28,787 nucleotides of DNA from an uncultured Oscillibacter sp. (GTDB taxonomy: Bacteria > Bacillota > Clostridia > Oscillospirales > Oscillospiraceae). This document shows positions 6,564 through 15,745 of the stretch, piece after piece. A program made the position numbers and the translations under genes. Location of the stretch: positions 1-28,787 of the forward strand of contig CAJKKQ010000028.1 of NCBI GenBank assembly GCA_905200545.1, in the 5' to 3' direction. The stretch's first letter is position 1. The number at the start of each line of letters is the position of its first letter. The notes beneath the pieces are model-generated. The model had not been told where the DNA came from. It saw nothing but the letters and a program-made list of their open reading frames with translations, and ran no database searches.

Positions 6564-8894
6564 TCAGAGCGTATACAGCTTTACAGCGCCGTTCTCCGCC
6601 GTGGCTTTCACCTGGGTGATGGGAGCGTCATAGCTGTCAATGATCTTGGTGGCCATGGGATCCTCCAGCTCCTTTTGAATGGTGCGCCGCAGGTTGCGGG
6701 CGCCATAGGTGAGAGAGTAGGATTTTTCCGTCAGGAAGTCCACCAGGGCGTCGTCATAGGTAAAGGCGATACCCTTATCCTTCAAAGAGGTCGCCAGTTC
6801 ATCCAGCATAATGCGGGCAATGGATTTGAAATTCTCCTCGCTGAGGCGGTTGAAGCAGATGACGGCGTCCACGCGGTTGATGAACTCGGGACGCAGGAAC
6901 TGCTGCAGCGCCTTCATGGCGCGGTCGGCATCCTGCTCATTGGCGGAGCGGCCAAAGCCCACGGTACCCTCCTTGGTGGCACTGCCGGCGTTGGAGGTCA
7001 TGACGATGATGGTGTTCTCGAAGTTCACCTTGCGGCCGTGGGCATCGGTGATCTCGCCGTCGTCCAGGATCTGCAGCAGTACGTTGAGCACATCCGGATG
7101 GGCCTTTTCGATCTCGTCAAAAAGCACCACGGCATAGGGCTTGCGGCGGATCTTCTCCGTCAGCTGTCCGGCCTCGTCATAACCCACATAGCCCGGCGGG
7201 GAACCCACGATCCGGGAGACGGAATGCTTCTCCATAAACTCGGACATATCCAGCCGAATCAGGGAATCCGGCGTGTTGAACAGGTCATTTGCCAGCTGCT
7301 TGACCAGCTCCGTCTTGCCCACGCCGGTAGCGCCTACAAAGATGAAGCTCACCGGCTTATGCTTGGGGCTGATGCCCACCCGGTTGCGCCGCACGGCGGC
7401 GGACACGGCGGCGATGGCCTCGTCCTGGCCGATGATGTGGGTCTTGAGCCGCTGCTCCAGCTGGCTGAGCCGTTGGAACTCCTGCTCCCGGATCTTGGAG
7501 GCGGGGATCTTTGTCCAAAGCTCGATAACATGGGCCAGATTGTCCATGCTCAGCTGGGGATCGCCCTTTTCGCAAAGGGCGGTGAGCTCCGTGTTCAACT
7601 GGAGCTCCTTGCTCTTGAGGAAGGCCATGCGCTCGTAATCCGGCTCGGCACCCTCCTGAGCTCCCTGCTCTTCCAGCATGGTGCGCTCTTTCTCATAATC
7701 GTCCAGCTCCCGCTGGATCTGCATGCGGCGGGAGATATCCGGATCCTTGAGGTTCAGGTCGGAGCAGGCCTCGTCGATCAGGTCGATGGCCTTGTCCGGC
7801 AGGAAGCGGTCGGTGATGTAGCGTTCGGAGAGCACCACCGCCTGGCGCAATATCCCCTCGGAGATCTTGACACCGTGGTACTGCTCATACTTGGGAGCCA
7901 GGCCCTTGAGGATCTGCACGGAATCCTCGATGGAAGGCTCATTCACCGTCACTGGCTGGAAGCGCCGCTCCAGGGCAGTGTCCTTCTCGATGGACTTGCG
8001 GTATTCATTGAAGGTGGTGGCTCCGATCACCTGGATCTCGCCCCGGGAGAGGGCGGGTTTGAGGATATTGGCGGCATTCATGCTGCCCTCCGCATCGCCG
8101 GCACCCACGATGTTGTGGACTTCGTCGATCATCAAAATGATGTTGCCCAGGCGCTTGACCTCGTCAATGAGGCCCTTCATCCGGGACTCAAACTGGCCCC
8201 GGAACTGGGTACCCGCCACCAGGGCGGTGAGATCCAGCAGATAGACCTCCTTCTCCCGCAGCTTGAAGGGGACATTGCCGGCAGCGATGCGCTGGGCCAG
8301 ACCCTCGGCGATGGCAGTCTTGCCCACGCCGGGCTCACCGATGAGGCAGGGGTTATTCTTCTGTCGGCGGTTCAGGATCTGAACCACCCGCTCGATCTCC
8401 TGCTCCCGGCCAATCACCGGATCCAGCTTGCCCTCCTTGGCCTTTTGCGTCAGGGAGATGCAGTAGCTCTCCAGATATTTGCGCTTGCCGTTTTTTCCGT
8501 CTTTCCGTTCCTTCTCCCGGCCCCGGGGCGCACTGTCCTCAGAAGAGGCGCCGCCCTCACCGGCCCGGGGCGCGTCGGATCCGGAGAACAACCGGTTCAG
8601 GAAGGGGAACGTGGCAGTCTTGCCCTCCTCTTCCTCCTCCCCGGCGTCCTCTCCGCCGGACAGGTCCTCGATATTCTCCACCCCGTTGAAGGCCTGCATC
8701 ATCTCATTGTTGATGGTGTCCAGATCCTCGTCGGAGATCCCCATGCGCTTCATCATCTCGTCTACCTGCGGGAGCCCCAGCTCCTTGGCGCACTTGAGGC
8801 AAAGGCCCTCATTGGTGGTCTTGTCCCCCTCCATTTTGGAGATGAACACCACGGCGACGTTTTTCTTACATCTTGAGCAAAGTGTTGGCTGCAT
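6564..8894 (-). CDS. clpE: ClpE-like AAA+ unfoldase with N-terminal zinc finger
   Basis: This is a Hsp100 protein of 776 residues that should unfold substrates for ClpP or remodel them. It lacks the usual Clp_N repeats. Instead it starts with a zinc-finger pair CSRC...CLKC (Cys6, 9, 32, 35), the ClpE arrangement, then an acidic Glu-rich linker (about 78-140). AAA+ domain 1 has Walker A GEPGVGKT (186-193) and Walker B LMIDE (254-258). A short coiled-coil middle region spans about 385-440. Domain 2 has GATGVGKT (521-528), VLFDE, and the tripeptide VGF (645-647) typical of the ClpP-docking loop. Start: GGAGG is 3 bases before the first ATG (8897) and 6 before the second (8894), so the second is preferred. 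No CtsR, McsA or McsB gene is nearby. Confidence 0.9.
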   Translation of the reverse strand: MQPTLCSRCKKNVAVVFISKMEGDKTTNEGLCLKCAKELGLPQVDEMMKRMGISDEDLDTINNEMMQAFNGVENIEDLSGGEDAGEEEEEGKTATFPFLNRLFSGSDAPRAGEGGASSEDSAPRGREKERKDGKNGKRKYLESYCISLTQKAKEGKLDPVIGREQEIERVVQILNRRQKNNPCLIGEPGVGKTAIAEGLAQRIAAGNVPFKLREKEVYLLDLTALVAGTQFRGQFESRMKGLIDEVKRLGNIILMIDEVHNIVGAGDAEGSMNAANILKPALSRGEIQVIGATTFNEYRKSIEKDTALERRFQPVTVNEPSIEDSVQILKGLAPKYEQYHGVKISEGILRQAVVLSERYITDRFLPDKAIDLIDEACSDLNLKDPDISRRMQIQRELDDYEKERTMLEEQGAQEGAEPDYERMAFLKSKELQLNTELTALCEKGDPQLSMDNLAHVIELWTKIPASKIREQEFQRLSQLEQRLKTHIIGQDEAIAAVSAAVRRNRVGISPKHKPVSFIFVGATGVGKTELVKQLANDLFNTPDSLIRLDMSEFMEKHSVSRIVGSPPGYVGYDEAGQLTEKIRRKPYAVVLFDEIEKAHPDVLNVLLQILDDGEITDAHGRKVNFENTIIVMTSNAGSATKEGTVGFGRSANEQDADRAMKALQQFLRPEFINRVDAVICFNRLSEENFKSIARIMLDELATSLKDKGIAFTYDDALVDFLTEKSYSLTYGARNLRRTIQKELEDPMATKIIDSYDAPITQVKATAENGAVKLYTL

Positions 8895-8934
8895 CATATA
8901 CCTCCAGATTATCAGACGGGCTCAAATTGCCCCG

Positions 8935-9630
8935 TCATGAGAGAAACGACAACACGCCCAGCGGCGTATTGGCGGTAAAAAACTTCAAAAGATGGGTTCC
9001 GGCGAAAGCTCCAGTCTCAAAGGACATCCCCAGCCGCCGCAGGATCCACACTGCCAAAAACAGCACCAGCGCGCCCTGGATCAGCCCTACAGCACCGCCG
9101 CCCAGACTGTTGAAAAGGTGCAAGCCGGGCAGACGTGCCACCAGATCCATGGCCTTGAGCAGCATCCGCAGCAAAAGCACCAGCAGCACAAAGGACACCA
9201 GAAACAGCAGGCTGGAAACGATGGTCCGCGTCATGCTCTCCACCACGGCGGTGGCAATGGACACGCCGGTATCCCGCACCGTGTCCTGGACCTGCTCCGT
9301 CAGGGACTCCCGTACGTCGCTGTCCAGTCCGATCAGGGCCAGCAGCGCCTCGATGCCGTCCGGATCTTCCGTATCCTCCTCCGGCATTTCCATCGTCTGC
9401 TGGGCCATGGCCTCATCCACCTGCCGGGTAACTTGTTTGGTAAGCAGCGGGGAGACCGCCTGGGTCACCGGTTCGGTCAGGGCGCTGGTGATGAGGGACG
9501 CCCCGATCAGTGCCGCCACCAGGATCACCAGCCCGGCCGCGGATTGCAGCAGCCCGCGCTTCACACCGTTGACTGTGAAAAATACCAAAATCAATGCCAC
9601 AACGATGTCTATTATAACAGCTGCCGTCAT
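8935..9630 (-). CDS. CvpA family membrane protein
   Basis: This 231-residue protein has the CvpA layout: two N-terminal helices (about 4-22 and 30-50) beginning IIDIVVALILVFFTVNGVKRGLLQS, a soluble middle, then two more helices (about 136-158 and 176-197) with the conserved NSLGGGAVGLIQGALVLF. The soluble segment is acidic (80-112). CvpA proteins are linked to colicin V production in E. coli and to envelope homeostasis more generally, but the molecular role is unresolved. It sits between the DUF5711-like gene (55-base gap) and the ClpE-like gene (about 40 bases). Confidence 0.87.
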   Translation of the reverse strand: MTAAVIIDIVVALILVFFTVNGVKRGLLQSAAGLVILVAALIGASLITSALTEPVTQAVSPLLTKQVTRQVDEAMAQQTMEMPEEDTEDPDGIEALLALIGLDSDVRESLTEQVQDTVRDTGVSIATAVVESMTRTIVSSLLFLVSFVLLVLLLRMLLKAMDLVARLPGLHLFNSLGGGAVGLIQGALVLFLAVWILRRLGMSFETGAFAGTHLLKFFTANTPLGVLSFLS

Positions 9631-9685
9631 GCTTGCCTACCTTTCTTCGTGTAAACGTTTTGTGAATTTCAATTTTTCCGGGGAA

Positions 9686-10912
9686 TCACGGCAAAAACAC
9701 TTTGGCAGAGTCCGCGGAAAGCAGCAGAGCCGAGCCATCCGGCCGCTGCAGCACATCCACGGCGGATCCAGTTCCCACCAACGTGGCATAAGTCTCCAGC
9801 TCCGGTGTGTAGATCACCAGCTGATCCGTATACAGCACCGCCAGATAGCGGCCTGCCGCCGAGACCCCCACCACTTCCTCATTGACATCCAGGGAGGCCA
9901 GTTCCGCGCCGTCCTCGCCGACGGTGACCAGGCGTCCCACGCTGCCGGAGCGGTAGCGGTTGAGCAGCAACGCGGTAAAGCCGTCTCCCCCCAGGTCGTA
10001 CTCCCGCAGATAGTTTCCCTGATAGGAATAAGTCCACTGGTTCTCCCCCTGCCCATCCGTCTGATTCAGGCAGGAATCCGTCACTGAGAGCAGGGAGCCA
10101 TCCCGCTCCAAGATCTCCAGCAGGAGGCCGTTGGAAATATCGTAATCGGCATAGGAGGGGATCTCCACCCCGGAACCATCTGCGGTGGTCTGCTCCCCCT
10201 TTTCTTTTAGGTCGTAGAGCACCACATTGCTGACGAACACACTGTTCTCCTGTCCCAGGGTCACTGCCGCCAGCTTCTGTCCGCCGGCAAAGGAGCAGGC
10301 ATCCACCACAAAGCGCTGAGAAGAATTGAACGCAAACAGCAACTCCCCGGTGAGGTCGTAGACACTGACGCAGCCTTTATAGTTTTTCTTTTCTGCCGTC
10401 ACCGCCAGATAACCGTCCTCACTGAGGCTGACGGAAATAATCAGTTCATCCTCCCCGGTCTCCATCTCCAGCACCTGGCCCTCCCGGTTTACCACCAGGA
10501 TCTCATTTCCGCCCACGTCATAAGCTGCCGCCCACTGCCCCGCGCATTCCAGCGCGGGAGCACTCATGCGGATGGGAACAGACCAGACGTCTTCCCCATC
10601 CTGGCCAATCAGCCGCAGTGACGTGTCCGAGAGAACCACCAGCGTGTCCTCCAGCAGGGCAAACCGATTGGATGAAGATTCGTCATAGCGGTACTCCGCC
10701 TCTCCGCTGCTTTCGGCGCCGCCGTAGCTGAAATACCGGCGCAATGCGTCAAAGCCGGTGCCGTCCCGCCAGGCGGCCAGGGCCACGATCCCCAGCACAA
10801 TGACCAGAACCAGCAGGAAAATCAGAAACCGGCGCAGGCGGCGGGGCTTCTTGGCAGTCTCCTCCTCCGCACCGTCGTCGTCATTCCAGATATCATACGT
10901 CCGCTTATCCAT
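9686..10912 (-). CDS. DUF5711-like anchored beta-propeller protein
   Basis: A basic, acidic-patched cytoplasmic leader precedes one membrane helix (about 28-47, RRFLIFLLVLVIVLGIVALAAW). A roughly 360-residue extracytoplasmic domain follows, made of repeated beta-rich blades (for example VSLSEDGYLAVTAEK, VVGVSAAGRYLAVLYTDQLVIYTPE), consistent with a WD40/PQQ-like propeller. This matches the DUF5711 family of Clostridia, whose function is unknown. The start is uncertain: frames open at 10930, 10924 and 10912. ATG 10912 overlaps the truA stop (TAA 10905-10907) and follows GAGG, though at long spacing. Translational coupling to truA is likely. Confidence 0.75.
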   Translation of the reverse strand: MDKRTYDIWNDDDGAEEETAKKPRRLRRFLIFLLVLVIVLGIVALAAWRDGTGFDALRRYFSYGGAESSGEAEYRYDESSSNRFALLEDTLVVLSDTSLRLIGQDGEDVWSVPIRMSAPALECAGQWAAAYDVGGNEILVVNREGQVLEMETGEDELIISVSLSEDGYLAVTAEKKNYKGCVSVYDLTGELLFAFNSSQRFVVDACSFAGGQKLAAVTLGQENSVFVSNVVLYDLKEKGEQTTADGSGVEIPSYADYDISNGLLLEILERDGSLLSVTDSCLNQTDGQGENQWTYSYQGNYLREYDLGGDGFTALLLNRYRSGSVGRLVTVGEDGAELASLDVNEEVVGVSAAGRYLAVLYTDQLVIYTPELETYATLVGTGSAVDVLQRPDGSALLLSADSAKVFLP

Positions 10913-11660
10913 TGAGCCGTTCATCCTCATACCAAAGTCTCGTCAGGTACAGTCCGCCGGGAGGCACCGTAGGCCCTGCAGCCGTCCGGTCCCCCCGTTC
11001 CAGGATGCCCGGAATATCCTCCGGGGCAAATTTGCCCTCCGCCGCGTAGAGAACGGTGCCGGTAATGGCCCGAACCATGTTATATAAGAATCCGTCGGCG
11101 CAAACCTTCAGCTCCAGCAGATCTCCGCTGCGGGTCACGTCACAGTAATAGATGGTCCGCACGGTGGTTCGGGTCTCCGTTCCCACAGAGCGCACCGCCG
11201 CGAAATCGTGGGTCCCCACAAACATATGGGCCGCCCGGTTGAGAAATTCCTCATCCAGATGCTTGGGGTAAAAATACGCCCGGTTCACATAGAAGGGATT
11301 CTTGAACCGGGAGTTGTAGATCCGGTACGTATACTCCTTTTTCAGGCAGGAGCCGATGGCGTTGAAATCCTCCGCCACCTCAAACGCCTCCTTCACCGCG
11401 ATGTCCTCCGGCGTGTGGGTGTTGATGGCAAAGGGGATGCGGTCCACCGGGATGCGGGAATCCGTGCGGAAATTGGCCACATACCGCTCCGCGTGAACCC
11501 CTGCGTCCGTCCGGCCGCAGCCAGTGAGGTGCACAGGCCCGCCGGTGATCTTGGCGATGGCCTTTTCCAGCGTCTCGCAGACGGTGACGGCGTTTTTCTG
11601 CACCTGCCAGCCGTGATAGGCGGTGCCGTTATACATGAGTTTCAGGGCAATGTTTCGCAT
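10905..11660 (-). CDS. truA: tRNA pseudouridine(38-40) synthase TruA
   Basis: This enzyme converts uridines 38, 39 and 40 of the tRNA anticodon arm to pseudouridine. The 251-residue length is normal. The catalytic aspartate is Asp52 in GCGRTDAGVHA, the family signature. Other conserved stretches are YNGTAYHGWQ near the N-terminus, KKEYTYRIYN, HDFAAVRS, and FLYNMVR near the C-terminus. The open frame extends upstream to 11789, but AAGGAG sits 7 bases before ATG 11660, which matches the family start, so that ATG is used. It overlaps the downstream DUF5711-like gene and follows an anchored hypothetical protein by 10 bases. Confidence 0.96.
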   Translation of the reverse strand: MRNIALKLMYNGTAYHGWQVQKNAVTVCETLEKAIAKITGGPVHLTGCGRTDAGVHAERYVANFRTDSRIPVDRIPFAINTHTPEDIAVKEAFEVAEDFNAIGSCLKKEYTYRIYNSRFKNPFYVNRAYFYPKHLDEEFLNRAAHMFVGTHDFAAVRSVGTETRTTVRTIYYCDVTRSGDLLELKVCADGFLYNMVRAITGTVLYAAEGKFAPEDIPGILERGDRTAAGPTVPPGGLYLTRLWYEDERLNG

Positions 11661-11670
11661 GGGATTCTCC

Positions 11671-12558
11671 TTACTCCGGCCAGGTAACGGTGGGGGTGTG
11701 GGACAGGGGGCAATTACGCATATCGTCCCAGGCAAGAGCCATCTGCTCCTTGATGGGAAATTCATAGCGCAGGCCGAACGCGTCTTCACAGGTATACGTC
11801 AACAGCATATGGTCTCCAGGAGCACAGGCAAACCGCATGGCATCCACCCGTTCTCCATCCGCTTCCAGCACGTACCGCTCCTCAGTCTCCCGACCGGTAA
11901 ACACCAGTTCTCCGTTGCGGTAGACGTGAAATGCTCCGTTTACGGCCTCCGTCTCTTGACCGGAGGGATCCAGGAAAGAGGCGTACCAGTCGCACTGGGA
12001 GAGCATCTCCTTCCGGCTGTCATAGTGCCAGGAAATCCCCCCGCCGGACAGCTGCAGCGGCAGCAGAGGGGCCATAGAGTCGCTGCGCAGAAGCACTGTG
12101 TCGTCCGCGAGCCGCAGCTCCAGCCCCGCCTCCAGATCCAGCGGAACCGTCACGGTTTTGGAAAGCGTCCTTCCACCCGCCTGCCGCTGGAGATGCACCC
12201 AGTTCCAGGCCAGGTTGTATGGCTCGCCCGGATGGCAAAAGCCCAGGCTGTCGGGAAGCTCCGCGCCTTCCGCCCCCTCCACGATCACATCCATGGTCAG
12301 CATCCGGCCGGCTGTATCCACCCGCACTTGCTCAAAGCGAACCGCAGGCACAGGCTTTGGCAAGTGGTCCTTCGTATCCTCCAGGCTCGCTTCTGCTGTT
12401 TCCATACGCTCTGTCAGGGATTCGTTTGCCTGCCGGCTCTCCGTCAGCTGGGCATTCAGAGCGTGGATCGTGCGCTGCTGGAGCGCCGCTGCCGTTAGGG
12501 CGCACAGGGCTGCCAGCAAGGCCAGGACGGCCAGTGCGTGTCCGCGCAGGAATCTCAT
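11671..12558 (-). CDS. Anchored extracytoplasmic protein of unknown function
   Basis: I do not recognise the family. The 295-residue protein has one N-terminal membrane helix (about 7-27) and a short coiled coil (about 28-66, rich in Gln, Glu and Leu). A beta-rich domain follows, with phrases such as MLTMDVIVEGAEG, AFHVYRNGELVFTG and MLLTYTCEDAFGLRYEF, suggesting one or two Ig-like or sandwich modules outside the cell. It ends before truA by 10 bases and follows ecfT by 30. GGGAGG lies 3 bases before an in-frame GTG (12564) and 9 before ATG 12558; the ATG is preferred. The role is unknown; surface or envelope location is inferred. Confidence 0.7.
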   Translation of the reverse strand: MRFLRGHALAVLALLAALCALTAAALQQRTIHALNAQLTESRQANESLTERMETAEASLEDTKDHLPKPVPAVRFEQVRVDTAGRMLTMDVIVEGAEGAELPDSLGFCHPGEPYNLAWNWVHLQRQAGGRTLSKTVTVPLDLEAGLELRLADDTVLLRSDSMAPLLPLQLSGGGISWHYDSRKEMLSQCDWYASFLDPSGQETEAVNGAFHVYRNGELVFTGRETEERYVLEADGERVDAMRFACAPGDHMLLTYTCEDAFGLRYEFPIKEQMALAWDDMRNCPLSHTPTVTWPE

Positions 12559-12588
12559 AGGCACATGCCTCCCTTACCGATACTGCCC

Positions 12589-13395
12589 TTATACGCCCAG
12601 CTGCCGCAGGACAATGACCCAGGCAGTGATGAGGACACCAAACACCAGGGCCAGGTAGTCCCGGCGCTGATACCGGAGCACATGGAGCCGAGTACGGCCC
12701 TCGCCGCCGTGATAGCAGCGGCACTCCATGGCGGTGGCCAGCTCATCGGCCCGGCGGAAGGCGCTGATAAACAGCGGCACCAGAATGGGGATCAGGGCCT
12801 TGGCCTTCTGGACGAGGCCGCCGCTGTCAAAGTCCGCGCCACGGGCCTTCTGGGCGGACATGATCTTGTCCGTCTCCTCAATCAAGGTTGGAATGAACCG
12901 CAGGGCAATGGACATCATCATGGCCACTTCGTGAACCGGCACATGAAAGCGCTTCATCCAGTTCAAAAGCCGTTCCAGCCCGTCCGTCAGGGCAATGGGG
13001 CTGGTGGTGTAGGTCATGAGGAAGGTCCCCATAATAAGGAGCATGATCCGCAGCACCATAAAGACCGCGTTGCGGATGCCCTCTTTGGAGATATGCAGGA
13101 TCCCCCACTCCACCAGATAGTGGTCTCCAGGGGTAAAGAGCAGATTCAAAACACAGGTGAAAATCAGGATGAACAGCACCGGCTTGAGGCCCCGGACCAG
13201 AGCCCGGATGCCCACCCGGGAGATCCGGACGCACACCGCCAGCACCAGCGCCATCAGGGCGTAGGTGAGCACGCTGTTGGCGCAGAACAGGGCGATGATG
13301 TAGAGCATCACCAGCAAAATCTTGGTACGGGGATCCAGCTTGTGGGCCACAGTATCTCCGGGGAAAAACTGACCCAGGGTAATGTCTTTCAGCAT
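12589..13395 (-). CDS. ecfT: ECF transporter transmembrane component EcfT
   Basis: This is the shared membrane scaffold of a group II energy-coupling factor vitamin transporter, 268 residues. Multiple hydrophobic helices are visible, starting ILLVMLYIIALFCANSVLTYALM. The two coupling motifs that dock on the ATPases are present: AQKARGADF (Ala-Arg-Gly) and the later AMECRCY region following a conserved ISAFRRADELA. It overlaps the ecfA2 stop by 7 bases, so translation is probably coupled. No substrate-binding S component is present in the window, as expected when several S proteins elsewhere share one module. Confidence 0.94.
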   Translation of the reverse strand: MLKDITLGQFFPGDTVAHKLDPRTKILLVMLYIIALFCANSVLTYALMALVLAVCVRISRVGIRALVRGLKPVLFILIFTCVLNLLFTPGDHYLVEWGILHISKEGIRNAVFMVLRIMLLIMGTFLMTYTTSPIALTDGLERLLNWMKRFHVPVHEVAMMMSIALRFIPTLIEETDKIMSAQKARGADFDSGGLVQKAKALIPILVPLFISAFRRADELATAMECRCYHGGEGRTRLHVLRYQRRDYLALVFGVLITAWVIVLRQLGV

Positions 13396-14255
13396 GGCGC
13401 ACCGCCTTTCCGCAACGCCAGAAGCTGCCGCTCCAGATCCCGCACCGTGTAGACTGCCGGATCAATGGGCAGGCCCTTCTCCCGCAGGCGCATGGCAATC
13501 CGTGTCACCTGGGGCACATCCAGTCCGGCGGAGAGCAGCTCCTCTCCCCGGGCAAAAACCTCTGCCGGAGTGCCGCTCATGAGCACATGAGAAGACTTGA
13601 GCACCAGGATCCGGTCCACATTCTGGGCGATCTCATCCATGCTGTGGCTCACCAGGATCACGGTCATCTTCTTGTTGCGGTGATAGTCCCGGATGTTGGC
13701 CATGAGGTTTTCCCGGCCCGCCGGATCCAGTCCCGCGGTGGGCTCGTCCAAAATCAGCACACGGGGCTCCATGGCCAGCACGCCTGCCAGGGCCACCCGG
13801 CGCTTTTGCCCGCCGGAGAGCTCAAAGGGGGACTTGAACAGCTGATCGTCCCGGATCCCCACGATCTTGGCAGCCTCCCGGACGCAGCGGTCCAGCTCGT
13901 CCCCAGTACGGCCCATGTTGGTGGGACCGTAGGCGATATCCTTGTAAACGGTCTCCTCAAAGAGCTGATACTCCGGGTACTGGAAGACCAGCCCCACCTG
14001 AAAGCGCACATTCCGGATCTTCTTGGGCTCCGCCCAGATGTCCTTTCCGTCCAGCAGAATTTGTCCGGAAGTGGGACGCAGCAATCCGTTAAGATGCTGA
14101 ATCAGGGTGGACTTTCCGGACCCGGTATGGCCGATGATGCCCAGGAATTCCCCGTCGTACACGTCAAAGCTCATATCCTGCACGGCGCTGCGTTCAAAGG
14201 GCGTTCCGGCGCCGTAAGTATGGGTGAGATTTTTTACTTGCAGAATCGGTTCCAA
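13389..14255 (-). CDS. ecfA2: ECF transporter ATPase EcfA2
   Basis: This ABC ATPase of the energy-coupling module has 288 residues. It shows Walker A GHTGSGKST, a Q-loop in LVFQYPEYQLFEETVYKDIAYGP (a hallmark of EcfA2), signature LSGGQKRR, Walker B LILDEPTAGLD, and the switch histidine in LVSHSMDE. It pairs with EcfA1 to power substrate release from S components. The start is TTG at 14255 with AAGGA about 10 bases upstream; no better ATG keeps the conserved N-terminal strand (ILQVKNLTHTYG). It follows the ecfA1 stop by 20 bases. Confidence 0.94.
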   Translation of the reverse strand: MEPILQVKNLTHTYGAGTPFERSAVQDMSFDVYDGEFLGIIGHTGSGKSTLIQHLNGLLRPTSGQILLDGKDIWAEPKKIRNVRFQVGLVFQYPEYQLFEETVYKDIAYGPTNMGRTGDELDRCVREAAKIVGIRDDQLFKSPFELSGGQKRRVALAGVLAMEPRVLILDEPTAGLDPAGRENLMANIRDYHRNKKMTVILVSHSMDEIAQNVDRILVLKSSHVLMSGTPAEVFARGEELLSAGLDVPQVTRIAMRLREKGLPIDPAVYTVRDLERQLLALRKGGAPC

Positions 14256-14275
14256 AGCCTATCGTTCCTTCCCCG

Positions 14276-15127
14276 TCATTTCACGCCAAAGGCCGCCGCG
14301 ATGACGTCCGCGCAATTCTCCACCGTGAGAGCAGTCAGCGGCACATCCACGCCGTCCCGGCGCAGCCGGTCCAGCAGGTCCACGGTGTCCGGTACGGTAA
14401 GGCCCATGGACCGCAGCTTCTCCACCTGAGTGAAGACCTCCGCCGGAGTCCCGTCCATCACCAGATGGCCGTCGTCCATGACCACCACCCGGTCCGCCTG
14501 CTCCGCTTCGTTCATGTGGTGGGTGATGAGCACCACGGTAATGCCCTTTTCCCGGTTCAGGCGGTGAACTGTCTCCAGCACCTCCCGCCGACCCACGGGG
14601 TCCAGCATGGCGGTGGCCTCGTCCAGCACCACGCAGTCCGGCTCCATGGCCAGCACTCCGGCAATGGCGATGCGCTGCTTTTGGCCGCCCGAGAGGAGGT
14701 GGGGCGCATGGCGCACAAACTCGCTCATGCCCACTGCCGCCAAGGCGTCATCCACCCGGCGGCGGATCTCCTCACTGGGGACTCCCAGGTTTTCCGGGGC
14801 AAAGGCCACGTCCTCTTCCACCACATTGGCCACGATCTGGTTGTCCGGGTTCTGGAACACCATGCCCACCCGCTGGCGGATGGCCAGCAGCAAGTTGGCG
14901 TCGGCGGTATCCAGCCCCTCCACATAGACTTTCCCGCCTGCCGGCAGCAATACTCCATTGAAGGTCTTGGCCAGGGTGGACTTGCCGGAGCCGTTATGAC
15001 CCAGCACCACCACGAAGGAGCCCTTTTCAATGGTCAGGTCCACGCCGTCCAGAACGTAGACCGGCTCCTCCCCCTCTTCTACCGGATAAGCATACCGCAA
15101 GTTTTCTGCTCGGATGATCTCCGCCAT
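14276..15127 (-). CDS. ecfA1: ECF transporter ATPase EcfA1
   Basis: This is the second ATPase of the group II ECF transporter, 283 residues. Motifs: Walker A GHNGSGKST, Q-loop VFQNPDNQIVANVVEEDVAFAPENLG, signature LSGGQKQR, and a Walker B ending LDEATAMLDP, which separates EcfA1 from EcfA2 (LDEPTAGLDP). The switch is ITHHMNE. An upstream ATG at 15139 sits against the ribosome site; ATG 15127 has GAGG 7 bases upstream and is chosen. It lies 21 bases downstream of the VanZ-family gene. Confidence 0.94.
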   Translation of the reverse strand: MAEIIRAENLRYAYPVEEGEEPVYVLDGVDLTIEKGSFVVVLGHNGSGKSTLAKTFNGVLLPAGGKVYVEGLDTADANLLLAIRQRVGMVFQNPDNQIVANVVEEDVAFAPENLGVPSEEIRRRVDDALAAVGMSEFVRHAPHLLSGGQKQRIAIAGVLAMEPDCVVLDEATAMLDPVGRREVLETVHRLNREKGITVVLITHHMNEAEQADRVVVMDDGHLVMDGTPAEVFTQVEKLRSMGLTVPDTVDLLDRLRRDGVDVPLTALTVENCADVIAAAFGVK

Positions 15128-15148
15128 AGTCGTCCTCATTTCCTCGTA

Positions 15149-15739
15149 TCATATGGGCCGTACCCGGAACATTCCCACCTGGCCCGGAGCCAGACGCTCC
15201 AGCAGCCGCAGCAGTCCGAAACCAGCCATGGCTCCCAGGGTATTGAGCCACAGATCGTCGATATCAAAGGCCCGTCCCACCAGAAGCTGCCAGCACTCGA
15301 TGAAACCGGTAACGCAAAGGCCCGTCACAAGTGCCCGCTTCCAGGTATATCCCCGCCACACCAGCGCGGGGAAAAAGCCAAAGGGCAGAAACATCAGGAT
15401 GTTGCCCAACAGGATGTACAGCAGCAACCCTTTGAAATTAACCGTCTGAAAGGGGATCAGATTGACATAGCCCAACCGGAAAAAGGGTCCTGCCCAGCCC
15501 CTGCGCAGCACGGCAGCCAAATCAAATCCCCAGGGAGTCAGCGTCAGCATGGCCATGCCGCCGCAGAACATCCAGAAAAGCGCCAGTGCGGCCTCCCGCC
15601 TGCAAAAGCTGACCAGGCCGGCCGCCCGCACGCGGCGGCGCCGCCAGGGATACAGACATCCATACACCGCCAGAGCCGCCAGGATCCCCGGCAACATCCG
15701 CCGCAGATAGTCCGCGGTGATCCACACATAGCGCATCAT
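15149..15739 (-). CDS. VanZ family membrane protein
   Basis: This 196-residue membrane protein carries the VanZ pattern: LGYVNLIPFQTV, then GNILMFLPFGF, then a glutamate/glutamine helix (TGFIECWQLL), ending with FDIDDLWLNTLGAMAG. About five helices are predicted. VanZ was named from low-level teicoplanin resistance, but most homologues sit away from resistance operons and have no assigned reaction. No vanHAX-type genes are here, so resistance should not be inferred. It starts 6 bases after the methyltransferase stop with no clear ribosome site of its own, pointing to translational coupling. Confidence 0.9.
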   Translation of the reverse strand: MMRYVWITADYLRRMLPGILAALAVYGCLYPWRRRRVRAAGLVSFCRREAALALFWMFCGGMAMLTLTPWGFDLAAVLRRGWAGPFFRLGYVNLIPFQTVNFKGLLLYILLGNILMFLPFGFFPALVWRGYTWKRALVTGLCVTGFIECWQLLVGRAFDIDDLWLNTLGAMAGFGLLRLLERLAPGQVGMFRVRPI

Positions 15740-15745
15740 GATCCG

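Noticed and set aside
6555..8876. A 770-codon plus-strand open frame
   Set aside because: It is antisense to the ClpE-like gene and without ribosome site, motif or promoter. It is a mirror of a real coding region.
15149..15739. Glycopeptide resistance role for the VanZ-family gene
   Set aside because: No vanHAX-like or regulatory genes accompany it, and this family is widespread without resistance.
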